Part shown: in pieces, positions 31,770-40,109 of the stretch
Layout: every line of letters begins with the position of its first letter
Position numbering within the stretch: the first letter of the stretch is position 1
Assembly: GCA_963169765.1 (NCBI GenBank)
Contig: CAUJEN010000073.1
Span: 1 to 64,000 of the forward strand
Origin: QWHO01 sp021404945
GTDB lineage: Bacteria > Vulcanimicrobiota > Xenobia > Xenobiales > QWHO01
Direction: 5' to 3'
DNA: 64,000 nucleotides
Translations under genes and position numbers: made by a program
The notes under the pieces: model-generated
What the model saw: only the letters and a program-made list of their open reading frames with translations
The model's database searches: none
Told to the model about the DNA's origin: nothing

Positions 31770-32309
31770 ATGGTCACCCGCCCCTCCAAGAGACTGGCGT
31801 TGCTCCAGGCTGCGGGCCGCGTGGTCGAGCGTCAGGGCTCGGCCCAGCTCACCCTGGAGGCGGTAGCAGCCGAAGCGGGTCTGAGCAAAGGGGGCCTGCT
31901 CTACCACTTCCCCACGAAACAGGCCTTGATCGAGGCCATGGTCGCTCTCCTGGTGGAGGAGTTCAGCCAGGACGTGGCCGAGCGACGCAAGGGGGGCGCG
32001 TTTTTGCCGGCTTACATCCGGGCCACCTTCGACTACCACCCCCGGTTGAGCGTGGCCAGCGTGCTGGCCGCCGCTCTGAGCCATGATCCGCCCCTGCTCG
32101 AGCCTTTGCAGAAGGGTTTTGAAGCCTGGCGCCAGGCGGCTCTGGCCGACCCCGTGCCCGGGTCGCGCTCCGACCTGATCCGCCTGGCCGTGGATGGCCT
32201 CTGGTTTACCGAGCTCTTCGCGCTGGCCCCCCTGGCCGGCAAGGATCGAGGCCGGCTGCAACAGGAGCTGCTGGCCCTTTGCCAAGAAAGGACCCCCCCA
32301 GGAAAATGA
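31770..32309 (+). CDS. TetR-family transcriptional regulator
   Basis: 179 residues. The N-terminal DNA-binding domain has the HTH LTLEAVAAEAGLSKGGLLYH followed by FPTKQALIEAMV. The C-terminal ligand domain is short, with predicted drug-pocket helices. It should repress itself and the coupled efflux pump by binding the palindrome just upstream until an amphipathic drug or cation binds. Its stop overlaps the pump start (ATGA). Confidence 0.9.
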   Translation: MVTRPSKRLALLQAAGRVVERQGSAQLTLEAVAAEAGLSKGGLLYHFPTKQALIEAMVALLVEEFSQDVAERRKGGAFLPAYIRATFDYHPRLSVASVLAAALSHDPPLLEPLQKGFEAWRQAALADPVPGSRSDLIRLAVDGLWFTELFALAPLAGKDRGRLQQELLALCQERTPPGK

Positions 32310-32641
32310 CCGCCTATCTCTTTCTCGTCCTGGCCATCCTGGGCGAGATCATCGCAACCAACTTTCTGAAGGCCTCCGAAGGCTTTACCCGGCCCGCTCC
32401 CACGCTGGCCTCGCTGACCCTGTATGCCCTGGCCTTCTACTCGCTCAGCCTGAGCCTGCGCCATGTCCCGCTGGGAGTGGCTTACGCCATCTGGTCGGGG
32501 GTGGGCACGGCCGCCACCGCCTGGATCGGGTACATGCTCTGGAACGAGTCCCTGAAGGCACCCCAGCTGGTGGGCCTGTTGCTGATCGTGGGGGGAGTAC
32601 TGATGCTCAACCTGGGCGGCACGACGCACGCCACCGAATGA
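32306..32641 (+). CDS. small multidrug resistance (SMR) efflux protein
   Basis: 111 residues with four transmembrane helices. The essential membrane glutamate is E14 in FLVLAILGEIIATNFLKASE, and GVAYAIWSGVGTAATAWIG and LLLIVGGVLMLNLGG are typical of EmrE/QacC/SugE. It exchanges protons for cationic drugs, quaternary ammonium compounds or guanidinium. ATG 32306 overlaps the regulator's stop; its own stop overlaps the following kinase-like gene. Confidence 0.9.
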   Translation: MTAYLFLVLAILGEIIATNFLKASEGFTRPAPTLASLTLYALAFYSLSLSLRHVPLGVAYAIWSGVGTAATAWIGYMLWNESLKAPQLVGLLLIVGGVLMLNLGGTTHATE

Positions 32642-33522
32642 TCACCGCCGTGGCCCACCCGCTGGCTGCCAGAAGTCGAGTGTGGCTCGAGACCCTCCAG
32701 GAGCTGGAGCAACGCGGGGTCGTGCTCAAAACAGAGAGCAGTCGCTTTGCGGGCCACTCGCGCGAGCTGGCCGCTCAGCTGGCTGGCCAGGCCGAGCTGA
32801 TGCTGGTGCTGGGAGGCGACGGCACCATCCACGAGGTGGTCAACGGCCTGTTCGACCAGTCCGGACCCCGCCCGACGCTCTGCCTGGTGCCGCTGGGCAC
32901 CGGCAACGACCTGTGCCGGGGGCTGGGCGTGCGCCTGGAGAAAGACCGCCTGGTGCAGACCGTGCTGAAGGGCGTGCGCAGGCAGATGGACCTGGGCCGC
33001 CTGACCTGCGACGGGGGTAGGGTCTTGTTCGGCTGCACCTGCTCGGCCGGATTTGCGGCCGAGGTGGCCCGCCGCACCGACGAGCTGGCCACCAAATCAA
33101 AGCTGCGCGGGCTCTCCTACTCGGTGGCCCTGCTTTTGTGCCTGACCGGCTTCAAGAGCCCGCGGGCCCACTTCACCATTGACGGCACCGAGCACCGCGC
33201 TCCCCTGCTCTTCAACCTGAACCTGTGCAACACGCGCTACTACGGGGGCGGAATGACGGCAGCTCCGAGGGCCGAGCCCTTCGACGGGGAGCTGGACATG
33301 GTGAGCATGGAGCTCAACCGCTTGCAGGTCTTGCAGGCTCTGCCCCGCAACTACTCGGGCAATTTCGGGGGCATCGCCGGGGTGGTGCAGCAGCGGGTGC
33401 GCCGCCTGCGCCTTGAGACCGATCCGCCGGTGCTGGTGCAGGCCGACGGCCAGATCGTGGGGCGCACTCCGCTCGAGGTGGAGGTCGTGCCGGCCGCTCT
33501 GGAGCTGGTGCTACCGCCATGA
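32638..33522 (+). CDS. diacylglycerol kinase-family lipid kinase
   Basis: 294 residues from ATG 32638. The catalytic-domain signatures LVLGGDGTIHEVVNGLFDQ and VPLGTGNDLCRGLGV are exact for the DagK/YegS family; the C-terminal beta-sandwich contains PFDGELDMVSMEL and ends VLVQADGQIVGRTPLEVEVV. It phosphorylates diacylglycerol or a related lipid with ATP at the inner membrane face. It is coupled on both sides (ATGA overlaps) in a tetR-SMR-dagK-HAD chain. Confidence 0.88.
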   Translation: MITAVAHPLAARSRVWLETLQELEQRGVVLKTESSRFAGHSRELAAQLAGQAELMLVLGGDGTIHEVVNGLFDQSGPRPTLCLVPLGTGNDLCRGLGVRLEKDRLVQTVLKGVRRQMDLGRLTCDGGRVLFGCTCSAGFAAEVARRTDELATKSKLRGLSYSVALLLCLTGFKSPRAHFTIDGTEHRAPLLFNLNLCNTRYYGGGMTAAPRAEPFDGELDMVSMELNRLQVLQALPRNYSGNFGGIAGVVQQRVRRLRLETDPPVLVQADGQIVGRTPLEVEVVPAALELVLPP

Positions 33523-34310
33523 TCCGCCTGGTCGTTTTGGACCTGGACGGAACCATCTTCGACCCGGCCGGCCGACCGCGCATCAGCCTCCGGGTGGTGC
33601 AGGCGGTCGGTGCCGTGCAACAGCGTGGGGTCGGGGTCACGCTGGCCACCGGGCGCACGCTGGAGTATTCCCGCGAGCTGGCCCGCGAGCTGGGCCTCTC
33701 GCTGCCCATGGTGGCCGCCGGGGGCGCGGTGGTGGGTTATCCCCTGACCGGCGCGACGCTCTACCAGGCCCCCATCGAGCCCTTCGCGGAGGTGCTGGAC
33801 TGGTTCGCCCGCACCGAGCGCGAGGTATGCCTCTACCTGCGGGGTCCGCAGGGCTTGCGACTGCTGCAAAACCGGGCCCCGCGAGCGGACAGCTACTACG
33901 AGCAGCTCTTCGGAGGGCCTCGCCAACTGACCCGCCAGGCAACCCTGGAGCCGGGCGAAGTGTTGCTCAAGTTCATCATCGTCAGCCCGGACGAGCTTCC
34001 GGCCGGCGAGATCGAGGTTGTCCCGCTGGTTCGCACCCATCCCGATCTGATCGAAGGGGCCGCTCCGGGAGTGGACAAGGGCACCGGTCTGGAGGTGCTG
34101 CTGGGCCACCTCGGGACGGCCGGCTCGGAGGTGCTGGCCGTGGGCGACAACGACAACGACCTGCCCCTGTTTGCCCGGGTGGGTCTTGCTGTAGCCATGG
34201 GTCACGCCACCGAGCGGGTGCGGGCGGCGGCCAGCTGGGTGGCTCCGCCCTTTGAGGAGGATGGAGCCGCGGTGGCGCTGGAGCGTTTCTTGATTTCAAG
34301 AAACTTTTAG
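33519..34310 (+). CDS. Cof-type HAD-superfamily phosphatase
   Basis: 263 residues. Motif I is VVLDLDGTIFD, motif II is TLATGRTLEYS and motif IV is EVLAVGDNDNDLPLFARVG. A class IIB cap lies between. Such proteins hydrolyse sugar phosphates or phosphorylated cofactors in the cytoplasm. It starts on the stop of the lipid kinase gene. The substrate is unknown. Confidence 0.88.
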   Translation: MIRLVVLDLDGTIFDPAGRPRISLRVVQAVGAVQQRGVGVTLATGRTLEYSRELARELGLSLPMVAAGGAVVGYPLTGATLYQAPIEPFAEVLDWFARTEREVCLYLRGPQGLRLLQNRAPRADSYYEQLFGGPRQLTRQATLEPGEVLLKFIIVSPDELPAGEIEVVPLVRTHPDLIEGAAPGVDKGTGLEVLLGHLGTAGSEVLAVGDNDNDLPLFARVGLAVAMGHATERVRAAASWVAPPFEEDGAAVALERFLISRNF

Positions 34311-34332
34311 TCGAGCCGATTAGGCTGGCACC

Positions 34333-35430
34333 GTGAACATCGGATCTCTTTCGAGCGCCACTTTTCGCCACCCTCAACGCGCCTCTCTCCAGGCCGTGGA
34401 AGAGACGCCCGGCCTCGAGCAAGTAACCCTGAGCAGTGGGCCCACCCCTCCGCGGGTGACTCCCGACGCCAGCCCGGCCGCCTCCCTGGTGGGCGGCCCC
34501 CTGGCCGGGCCCATCGTGATCGGCCACCGGGGCGCCAGCGGCTACCTGCCCCAGCACACCCTGGCCGCCTACGAGCTGGCCATCAAACAGGGGGCCGATT
34601 TCATCGAGCCCGACCTGGTGATGACCAGGGATCGGGTGCTCATCACCCGCCACGAGAACGAGATCTCCCTGACCACCGACGTGGCTGCACGGCCCGAGTT
34701 CGCCGACCGCAAGACCACCCGGCAGATCGACGGCAAGCCGGTCACGGGCTGGTTCACGGAAGACTTCACTCTGGCCGAGCTCAAGAGCCTCAAAGTGACG
34801 GGAGCCCCCCACGACGGACCGGAGTTTCGCATCGCCACTTTCGAGGAGGTGCTGGATCTGGTGGATCGCACCGGACGCAAGGTGGGGCTGTATCCCGAGA
34901 CCAAGCATCCCACCCACTTCGACCAGCTGGGCCTGAGCCTGGAGGAGCCCCTGGTGCAAGCTCTCCGTCGGCGCGGCTACGAGGGGGCCGAGGCCCCCAT
35001 CTTCATCCAGTCTTTCGAGGTGGGCAACCTCAAAGAGCTCAATCAAATAACCGATCTGCGTCTGGTGCAGCTGGTGGAGGCCGAAGGCTACCCGGCTGAC
35101 AGCCCGGTTCCCTACAGCCAGATGCTCACGCCCGCTGGCCTGGCCGAGGTGGCCACCTACGCCGACGGCATCGGCCCCTGGAAAGGGCAGGTGCGGGGCA
35201 CCACGCTGGTCCAGGACGCTCACAGCCAGGGGCTGCTGGTTCACCCCTACACTTTCCGGGCCGAAAACCAGTACCTGCCGCCCGAGCTGCGCGGCACCGA
35301 CCCATCCGGGCTGGGCGACCTGGAGAGCGAGGTGCGCAGCTACTTCGAGGCCGGCGTGGACGGCGTGTTCGCCAACCACCCCGACCTGGCCGTGCGCGCC
35401 CGGGACAAGTTCTTGCAGGCACGGCCCTGA
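34333..35430 (+). CDS. glycerophosphodiester phosphodiesterase
   Basis: 365 residues from GTG 34333. The GDPD core begins at about residue 55 with IVIGHRGASGYLPQHTLAAY, continues with GADFIEPDLVMTRDRVLITR (metal-binding Glu and Asp) and includes the GlpQ-like insert DVAARPEFADRKTTRQIDG and VGLYPETKHP. It releases glycerol-3-phosphate from glycerophosphodiesters. The first 50 residues are a Ser/Pro/Thr-rich disordered leader with EQVTLSSG, not a normal signal peptide, although GlpQ-type enzymes are periplasmic. A similar leader appears at 58220. Confidence 0.86.
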   Translation: MNIGSLSSATFRHPQRASLQAVEETPGLEQVTLSSGPTPPRVTPDASPAASLVGGPLAGPIVIGHRGASGYLPQHTLAAYELAIKQGADFIEPDLVMTRDRVLITRHENEISLTTDVAARPEFADRKTTRQIDGKPVTGWFTEDFTLAELKSLKVTGAPHDGPEFRIATFEEVLDLVDRTGRKVGLYPETKHPTHFDQLGLSLEEPLVQALRRRGYEGAEAPIFIQSFEVGNLKELNQITDLRLVQLVEAEGYPADSPVPYSQMLTPAGLAEVATYADGIGPWKGQVRGTTLVQDAHSQGLLVHPYTFRAENQYLPPELRGTDPSGLGDLESEVRSYFEAGVDGVFANHPDLAVRARDKFLQARP

Positions 35431-35517
35431 GCCTGACCTGCCAACGCTCGGCATCTCAAGAAGCTTACGAAAGCTCGAAACGAGGGGGGGAGCTACGGCC
35501 CTCGAACGGGAGCTGTC

Positions 35518-35979
35518 ATGCTGATCGGCGTCATCTCGGACACACACGGATTCTTGCGCCCCGAAGCCATCGAAGCGCTGCGGGGGGTGGAGCAGATCTT
35601 GCACGCCGGCGACATCGAAGACCCCTACACCCTCGAGCAGCTCTCCGAGCTGGCCCCGGTCACGGCGGTGCGAGGAAATTGTGACACGGGCGAGCTGCGC
35701 GCCCTGCCCCTCAGCGTGGCGCTGGAGTGGGCAGGCGTGCGCATCTTCATGCTGCACATCCAGGAAGACCTGGATCTGGATCCGGCCACCGCCGGCTTTC
35801 AGGTGGTGATCGTGGGCCACACCCACCAGCCCCGCATGGAGGAGCGCCAGGGCGTGCTCTACCTCAACCCCGGCAGCGCCGGGCCTCGCCGCTTCAAGCT
35901 GCCCGTTTCGCTCGCCCGCCTGCGCCTGGAGCAGGGTCGGGCCGAAGCCGAGATCGTGCAACTTTTCAAACCGATTTGA
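35518..35979 (+). CDS. YfcE/MJ0936-family metallophosphoesterase
   Basis: 153 residues. The metal ligands are in GVISDTHGFLRPEA, ILHAGDIEDP, VRGNCDTGE (GNCD) and VIVGHTHQPRM, the complete calcineurin-like set. The family hydrolyses phosphodiesters such as bis-pNPP or cyclic nucleotides in vitro. Starts at ATG 35518, 14 bases after a GGGGGGGAG purine run. It lies downstream of the GDPD, so both may act in phospholipid turnover (inference). Confidence 0.87.
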   Translation: MLIGVISDTHGFLRPEAIEALRGVEQILHAGDIEDPYTLEQLSELAPVTAVRGNCDTGELRALPLSVALEWAGVRIFMLHIQEDLDLDPATAGFQVVIVGHTHQPRMEERQGVLYLNPGSAGPRRFKLPVSLARLRLEQGRAEAEIVQLFKPI

Positions 35980-36037
35980 GCCTTGAGGAGTAGGTTACAA
36001 GTTAAAGAGAGAAACATCCTCTGGGGGTAACATTCCG

Positions 36038-37225
36038 ATGCTCATTCAACCAAACCTGGCCCTGGCCTCAACCGCTCCTGTGACGGCCGCCTCACGCAGC
36101 CGCTCCAGGGCCGAGACGGCCGAGGCGGCGCCAGCGGATGGCGCCCAGGTCCTCGCTCCCCCGGTGCTCGAGAACCCCGACGACGCCGTCAAGAAGCTGG
36201 CGGTGGGTTTTGGCTACACCGAGTTCCCCCAGGTCTCACCCGATGGCGAGAAGCTCGTCTTCAACACGGTAGGCGACTTCACCACCTCCCAGATGCTGAT
36301 CATGGATGCCAGGGGCGGCAAGGTGCGCTCGCTCTTCACCGGCGAGGAGGTCACCTCCGACAACGTCAAGGCCTTCCTGGCCAGGCACAAGGACCACATC
36401 GACGAGCAGGCCACCTGGAGCCTGGACGGCAAGTCACTCTTCTTCCGCACCAACCGCCAGGGCACGTTCGCCCTGGCCCGCTACGACTTCAAGTCCGAAG
36501 AGCAGACCGTGCTGGCCCACGATCCCAAGCTGAACATGAAGCACCCCGCCGAGACCGAGGACGGCTGGCTGGTGGCCTACGGCGGGCCGCCTTCCGAGAA
36601 GTATGCCACGGTGGACCAGTACACCAACCTGTTCTTGGTCAACCCCGAGAACGGCCAGGTGCGGATGCTGACCAACACCGACGGCAGCGTCAGCTACAAG
36701 CATCCCATCGCTTACGGTGACAAAGTGCTGGCCCACAAGGAGATGGGCCAGGAAGGCTCCGAGCAGGCCGACCTGGTGCTGATCGACCCCGCTACCGGAG
36801 CCGAGACCAACCTGACCAACACCCCCGGCGCTATCGAGCGCCACCCGATGTACTGCGAGAAACGGCATCTCATCGCTTTTCACTCCGACGAGACGGGGGA
36901 CAAGAACATCTGGATCGGCGACCCGGACGGGGGGCGCAAGTGCCAGCTCACCTTCTATGGCCGGGCGGCCCAGTCGCCCTGCTGGTCTCCCGGCGGCAAG
37001 AAGATCTACTTCGTCAAGAAGGACATCCGCCAGGCCGAGGACGAGCCGTTCTACGCCCGCCAGGCCGAGATCCGCGTGCTGGACGTGAAGGACGCCCTCA
37101 AGGATCTGGCCAAACAGGCCCGGGCCCAGGTGAAAGACCTCGAGAAAGCCGATGCGCCCGCCGAGCAGGTTGCCGCCGCCCGCCAGCGCTACGAGGATTA
37201 CAAATATTTCCTGGATCGCTACTGA
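36038..37225 (+). CDS. TolB-like PD40 beta-propeller protein
   Basis: 395 residues. After a 45-residue Ala/Ser/Pro leader (MLIQPNLALASTAPVTAASR) come PD40-type repeats: FPQVSPDGEKLVFNTVGD, ATWSLDGKSLFFRTNRQG, NIWIGDPDGGRKCQLTFYGR and SPCWSPGGKKIYFVKKDIR. The C-terminus is a helical tail (DLAKQARAQVKDLEKADAPA). There is no classical signal peptide, yet the fold is usually periplasmic. The start ATG 36038 has GGGGG about ten bases upstream. Confidence 0.78.
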   Translation: MLIQPNLALASTAPVTAASRSRSRAETAEAAPADGAQVLAPPVLENPDDAVKKLAVGFGYTEFPQVSPDGEKLVFNTVGDFTTSQMLIMDARGGKVRSLFTGEEVTSDNVKAFLARHKDHIDEQATWSLDGKSLFFRTNRQGTFALARYDFKSEEQTVLAHDPKLNMKHPAETEDGWLVAYGGPPSEKYATVDQYTNLFLVNPENGQVRMLTNTDGSVSYKHPIAYGDKVLAHKEMGQEGSEQADLVLIDPATGAETNLTNTPGAIERHPMYCEKRHLIAFHSDETGDKNIWIGDPDGGRKCQLTFYGRAAQSPCWSPGGKKIYFVKKDIRQAEDEPFYARQAEIRVLDVKDALKDLAKQARAQVKDLEKADAPAEQVAAARQRYEDYKYFLDRY

Positions 37226-37268
37226 CCTTCAGAGCTCTTTCAGGCCGGCCCGGTAGAATGAGCCCAAG

Positions 37269-37463
37269 ATGATTGACAACAGCCTTCGCGTAACCGCCTC
37301 CAACAACTACCTGATGAGCAGCGCCGCCGGTGCGGCCTGCCTGCCGCCCCCGACTCACGGAGAGCTCGTGCTCGACAGCGGACTGAGCAGCCTGGCCTGG
37401 CTCGAGCAGCCGATGAGCTTCTCGGAGATGTGCCACAGCGGCGCCTCCAGCTTCATCCTGTAA
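37269..37463 (+). CDS. small protein of unknown function
   Basis: 64 residues (MIDNSLRVTASNNYLMSSAA ... GASSFIL). The start resembles other leaders here (MINTSFAS at 58220, MNIGSL at 34333). It has two Cys (AACLPPP, EMCHSG) and no membrane span. A strong terminator 10 bases after the stop supports a real transcript. Confidence 0.55.
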   Translation: MIDNSLRVTASNNYLMSSAAGAACLPPPTHGELVLDSGLSSLAWLEQPMSFSEMCHSGASSFIL

Positions 37464-37473
37464 CAAGCACGAA

Positions 37474-37503
37474 GAAGCCCGGCCAGCAAGCCGGGCTTCT
37501 TTT
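37474..37503 (+). terminator. rho-independent terminator
   Basis: GAAGCCCGGC (37474-37483), loop CAGCAA, GCCGGGCTTC (37490-37499), then TTTT. It separates the small 37269 gene from the converging pilus cluster and may work in both directions. Confidence 0.9.
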
Positions 37504-37522
37504 CATGAGGCCGAGGACTTGC

Positions 37523-38809
37523 TCAGTAGCGGTCGTGGGAGAGAATCTGGAGGTTGACCGCCCCGCCCGAGCTGTTCTGCAGCTCCATGTCATAGGTCAC
37601 CTTGGAGCTGCTCTCGAGCGTGACCGACCTGCCGATCACCGAGCCGTAGAGCTGCCCCTGCTCGTCGAGCTTCACGTCGGCGTCCGGGGCATAGACCGAG
37701 TAGTAGCCTTTGGTGGGCACCCCGCCCTTCTTGGCCTTCAGCCCCACCGGGCCCTGGGACACGAACACCTTGAGCAGGGGAGGCTTGAGCGAGTCGTTGA
37801 CCACCGCGCCATCGAGCATCGCCATGGTCTTCTTGATGTAGAGCGAGGTGGGAAGAACGGTGTTGGGAAGCTGGATGGCCGAATCGTCGCGCACGGTGAG
37901 GCTGGCGAAGGTGTATTCGCCCCCGGGAACCAGGGTCAGGATGCCGCCTGCCTCCACGACGACATCTCCGTAAGCTCCCGGAGGCAAGGGAGGGGCGGCA
38001 GTGTTCACCGTCAGGTCGGCATAGGGCACGTCGGCCGCGTCGGGGTTCAGCGGATCGGTGCCGGTAGTCGGATCGAGGCCTTCCGGGTCGACCGGGAGGG
38101 AGACGGCCTTGAAGTTGACCGGGGAAGGCATGGTGATCTGGCCGCCCACCACGTTGCTGGTCCCGTCCACGATGATCCCTCCTGGATTGATCACCCCGGG
38201 CGCGGTATAGGCCCTGCCGTTCACGGTGGAGTTGGTCTCGACTTTGATGGAGTTCGCGGTATTGCTGTTGGTGGCCACGTGGCCGTGGGCACCATCTGGG
38301 AGGGGATTTCCCTCCGAGTTATAGAAGTCAACCTGGGATCCAGTCTCGATCATGACCGCATTCCGCGCGAACACGGCATAGCTGAACATGCTCTGGGTGA
38401 CGCGGGCCAGCAGCCCGACCCGGCGGGTCGCGCGGATCTCAAAGCCGTCGTTTTGAGCCCGCCCCTCGGAGAGGATGTAGCGATACTCCGATCCCACAAC
38501 CCCGGCGGGAAAGCCTGCATCGCCCTGGCGAAAAACCTTGGTGTCAAAAGAGTCGCGACTCGGGCTTGCCCCGACGAGCAAGAACTCGCTTGAGCCAGCG
38601 TGATTCACGTCAGCCTGGAGACGATTGAGAGTGATGGCCAGGCCCGCCTCGGCGGCATAGTAGGCTCGCTCACCCTGGGCCTGGGCGTTGGCCAGGCCCA
38701 GGCTTCCCGTGCCCAGCGCCACCACCCCGGCCGCGATGACCGCCATGACCGTCAAGACGAGAAGCACCACGATGATCGCGACCCCTTGCTTGTTACCCGT
38801 TCTTCTCAT
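37523..38809 (-). CDS. PilX-like pilus-assembly / secreted surface protein
   Basis: 428 residues. The N-terminus KQGVAIIVVLLVLTVMAVIA is a prepilin-like transmembrane helix in the PilX_N style (no Glu5, 'GVAIIVVLL'), followed by ERAYYAAEAGLAITLNRLQA, a phrase typical of PilX-type proteins. The large C-terminal region has polymer-like beta repeats (GQITMPSPVNFKAVSL, GAYGDVVVEAGGILTLVPGG) resembling a right-handed helix or adhesive domain. It forms an operon with the PilW-like and PilV-like genes upstream, suggesting a minor-pilin complex for type IV pili or type II secretion. Confidence 0.78.
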   Translation of the reverse strand: MRRTGNKQGVAIIVVLLVLTVMAVIAAGVVALGTGSLGLANAQAQGERAYYAAEAGLAITLNRLQADVNHAGSSEFLLVGASPSRDSFDTKVFRQGDAGFPAGVVGSEYRYILSEGRAQNDGFEIRATRRVGLLARVTQSMFSYAVFARNAVMIETGSQVDFYNSEGNPLPDGAHGHVATNSNTANSIKVETNSTVNGRAYTAPGVINPGGIIVDGTSNVVGGQITMPSPVNFKAVSLPVDPEGLDPTTGTDPLNPDAADVPYADLTVNTAAPPLPPGAYGDVVVEAGGILTLVPGGEYTFASLTVRDDSAIQLPNTVLPTSLYIKKTMAMLDGAVVNDSLKPPLLKVFVSQGPVGLKAKKGGVPTKGYYSVYAPDADVKLDEQGQLYGSVIGRSVTLESSSKVTYDMELQNSSGGAVNLQILSHDRY

Positions 38810-38821
38810 CGGCTCACCTTC

Positions 38822-39472
38822 TCAGAAGCGATTTTGGAGATACGCCCGGGTGGTCGTCTCCAACCTGGTAAATTTGTTTGTGCCCGTTGCCTCTTCCGCG
38901 TGCAACTCGATGTGTAAAACCTCCGGAGGGTCAATCGGGACCCTCCACACCCTGAACTTGACGATGTTGCGAGCGATCACGCGCAGGTTCGGGCCCGAAA
39001 AGGTAAAACTGGCATAGGGCGGGATGGTGTTGGGCGGTACAACGCTCGGCAGTCCGGGAGCGACGGGAGGCGCGAGCTCCTGCCGCTCCAACTCACCGGT
39101 GGCCGTGCGCCGGTAACAAACCCACTTCTGCCAGTTGATCATCCCCAGCGGGCTATGCTGCAACGGTCCATCATTGGGCATCGGCAGCTCGGCGGAGAGA
39201 AAGATGAGGTGCTCGACGGGGACACCGCTGGAAAACCAGCAATTCGGGCGCGAGTCCTGCAACTCGGCCAGAAGTTTCTTCGTGGCGATCGTGCACTGGT
39301 TCTGGACCGTCTGGTAAGCCCGGCCCTGCTGGAAATAGCGCATGCCGCCCACCATCAGGAGGTAACAGGCGCCCAGAAGAAAGAGCAAAAGCGAGCCAGC
39401 CACCAGCACTTCGATGATGGAGAACCCCGCTCGGCGGGGCTGACGGGGGGAGGCCGGACCTCGAGTTACCAC
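38822..39472 (-). CDS. PilW-like type IV prepilin
   Basis: About 216 residues. The prepilin cleavage motif is RRAGFSIIEVLVAGSLLLFL, with cleavage after G and Glu at +5, followed by the hydrophobic helix. The rest has WxxY-rich beta structure (LGMINWQKWVCYRRTATGE). GTG 39472 is preferred: a longer frame to 39547 would be translated from the palindromic repeat and adds only the repeat-derived MGCRRFPPTPQGS. It would be a minor pilin together with its neighbours. Confidence 0.8.
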   Translation of the reverse strand: MVTRGPASPRQPRRAGFSIIEVLVAGSLLLFLLGACYLLMVGGMRYFQQGRAYQTVQNQCTIATKKLLAELQDSRPNCWFSSGVPVEHLIFLSAELPMPNDGPLQHSPLGMINWQKWVCYRRTATGELERQELAPPVAPGLPSVVPPNTIPPYASFTFSGPNLRVIARNIVKFRVWRVPIDPPEVLHIELHAEEATGTNKFTRLETTTRAYLQNRF

Positions 39473-39492
39473 GCGGTTCCGGCTCCGCTCCT

Positions 39493-39637
39493 GGAAGTCC
39501 AGCCGCAAACTCCCTTGGGGTGTCGGAGGGAACCTCCGACACCCCAAGATATTGTAGGCGGCCGGACTTCTAGCACAAGATGCTGGGCGTGGCGCAGCCG
39601 GAAAGCTGTGTCAAGGGGGTTTCCGGCTGCGCTCCTA
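39493..39637. repeat. composite dispersed repeat: nested hairpins between pilW-like and pilV-like genes
   Basis: The inner hairpin CTTGGGGTGTCGGAGG (39514-39529), loop GAA, CCTCCGACACCCCAAG (39533-39548) has a perfect 16-bp stem. It is nested in an outer stem GGAAGTCC-a-GCCGC (39493 on) with GCGGC-c-GGACTTC (to 39570). Next to it, 39583-39637 is a hairpin core: GCGCAGCCGGAAA pairs with TTTCCGGCTGCGC around CTGTGTCAAGGGGG. The right end supplies the TAG stop of the pilV-like gene. Confidence 0.85.
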
Positions 39638-40036
39638 GAAGTCGGCCACATAGCTCTGCAGCCTCACACTTCTCGCAATGCTGCCCTCCGTCCAGGTCAC
39701 CTCGGAGACGACGTTGTTGACGCCGGGCCAGCCCTGCGCAGCGACCGTGACCTGGCACGTAAAGGTCGTACTGACCGCCACTCCATTGACCTCGCCCAGG
39801 ACGGTCGTGGCTTGTGGACCCCAATTGGCCGCATTGGCATAACCCCTGGCCATCGTCGTTTCGAGATGCTCGCGAGCGAGATTGGTGGCCACCAGGACAT
39901 TCTTGGCCTGGGTGGTGGCCCGGTGGCTGGTCGGGAAAATGCCGAACAGGAGTAACAGGGAAACGCAGAAGAGCCCGAGACCGAAGATGATCTCGAGCAG
40001 CATGCTCATCCCCCGCTGGCTCTTGCGACTCCTCAC
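39635..40036 (-). CDS. PilV-like type IV prepilin
   Basis: About 133 residues from GTG 40036. The prepilin motif QRGMSMLLEIIFGLGLFCVS has G at -1 and Glu close to +5, then a hydrophobic helix and a small beta domain (AVSTTFTCQVTVAAQGWPG). The codons upstream of 40036 (to 40129) would overlap the divergent gene's promoter. The stop lies within a dispersed repeat. First gene of the pilV-pilW-pilX-like operon. Confidence 0.72.
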   Translation of the reverse strand: MRSRKSQRGMSMLLEIIFGLGLFCVSLLLLFGIFPTSHRATTQAKNVLVATNLAREHLETTMARGYANAANWGPQATTVLGEVNGVAVSTTFTCQVTVAAQGWPGVNNVVSEVTWTEGSIARSVRLQSYVADF

Positions 40037-40109
40037 GAAAGAATCGTACCACAAGGGCAAAACAAAGGAAAGCTTGCCCCTAAAAAGAATTGCCCGGAAG
40101 AATCCAACT

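Noticed and set aside
38822..39547. PilW-like start at 39547
   Set aside because: Its first codons are read from the perfect palindrome of a dispersed repeat; the prepilin signal needs only the GTG at 39472.
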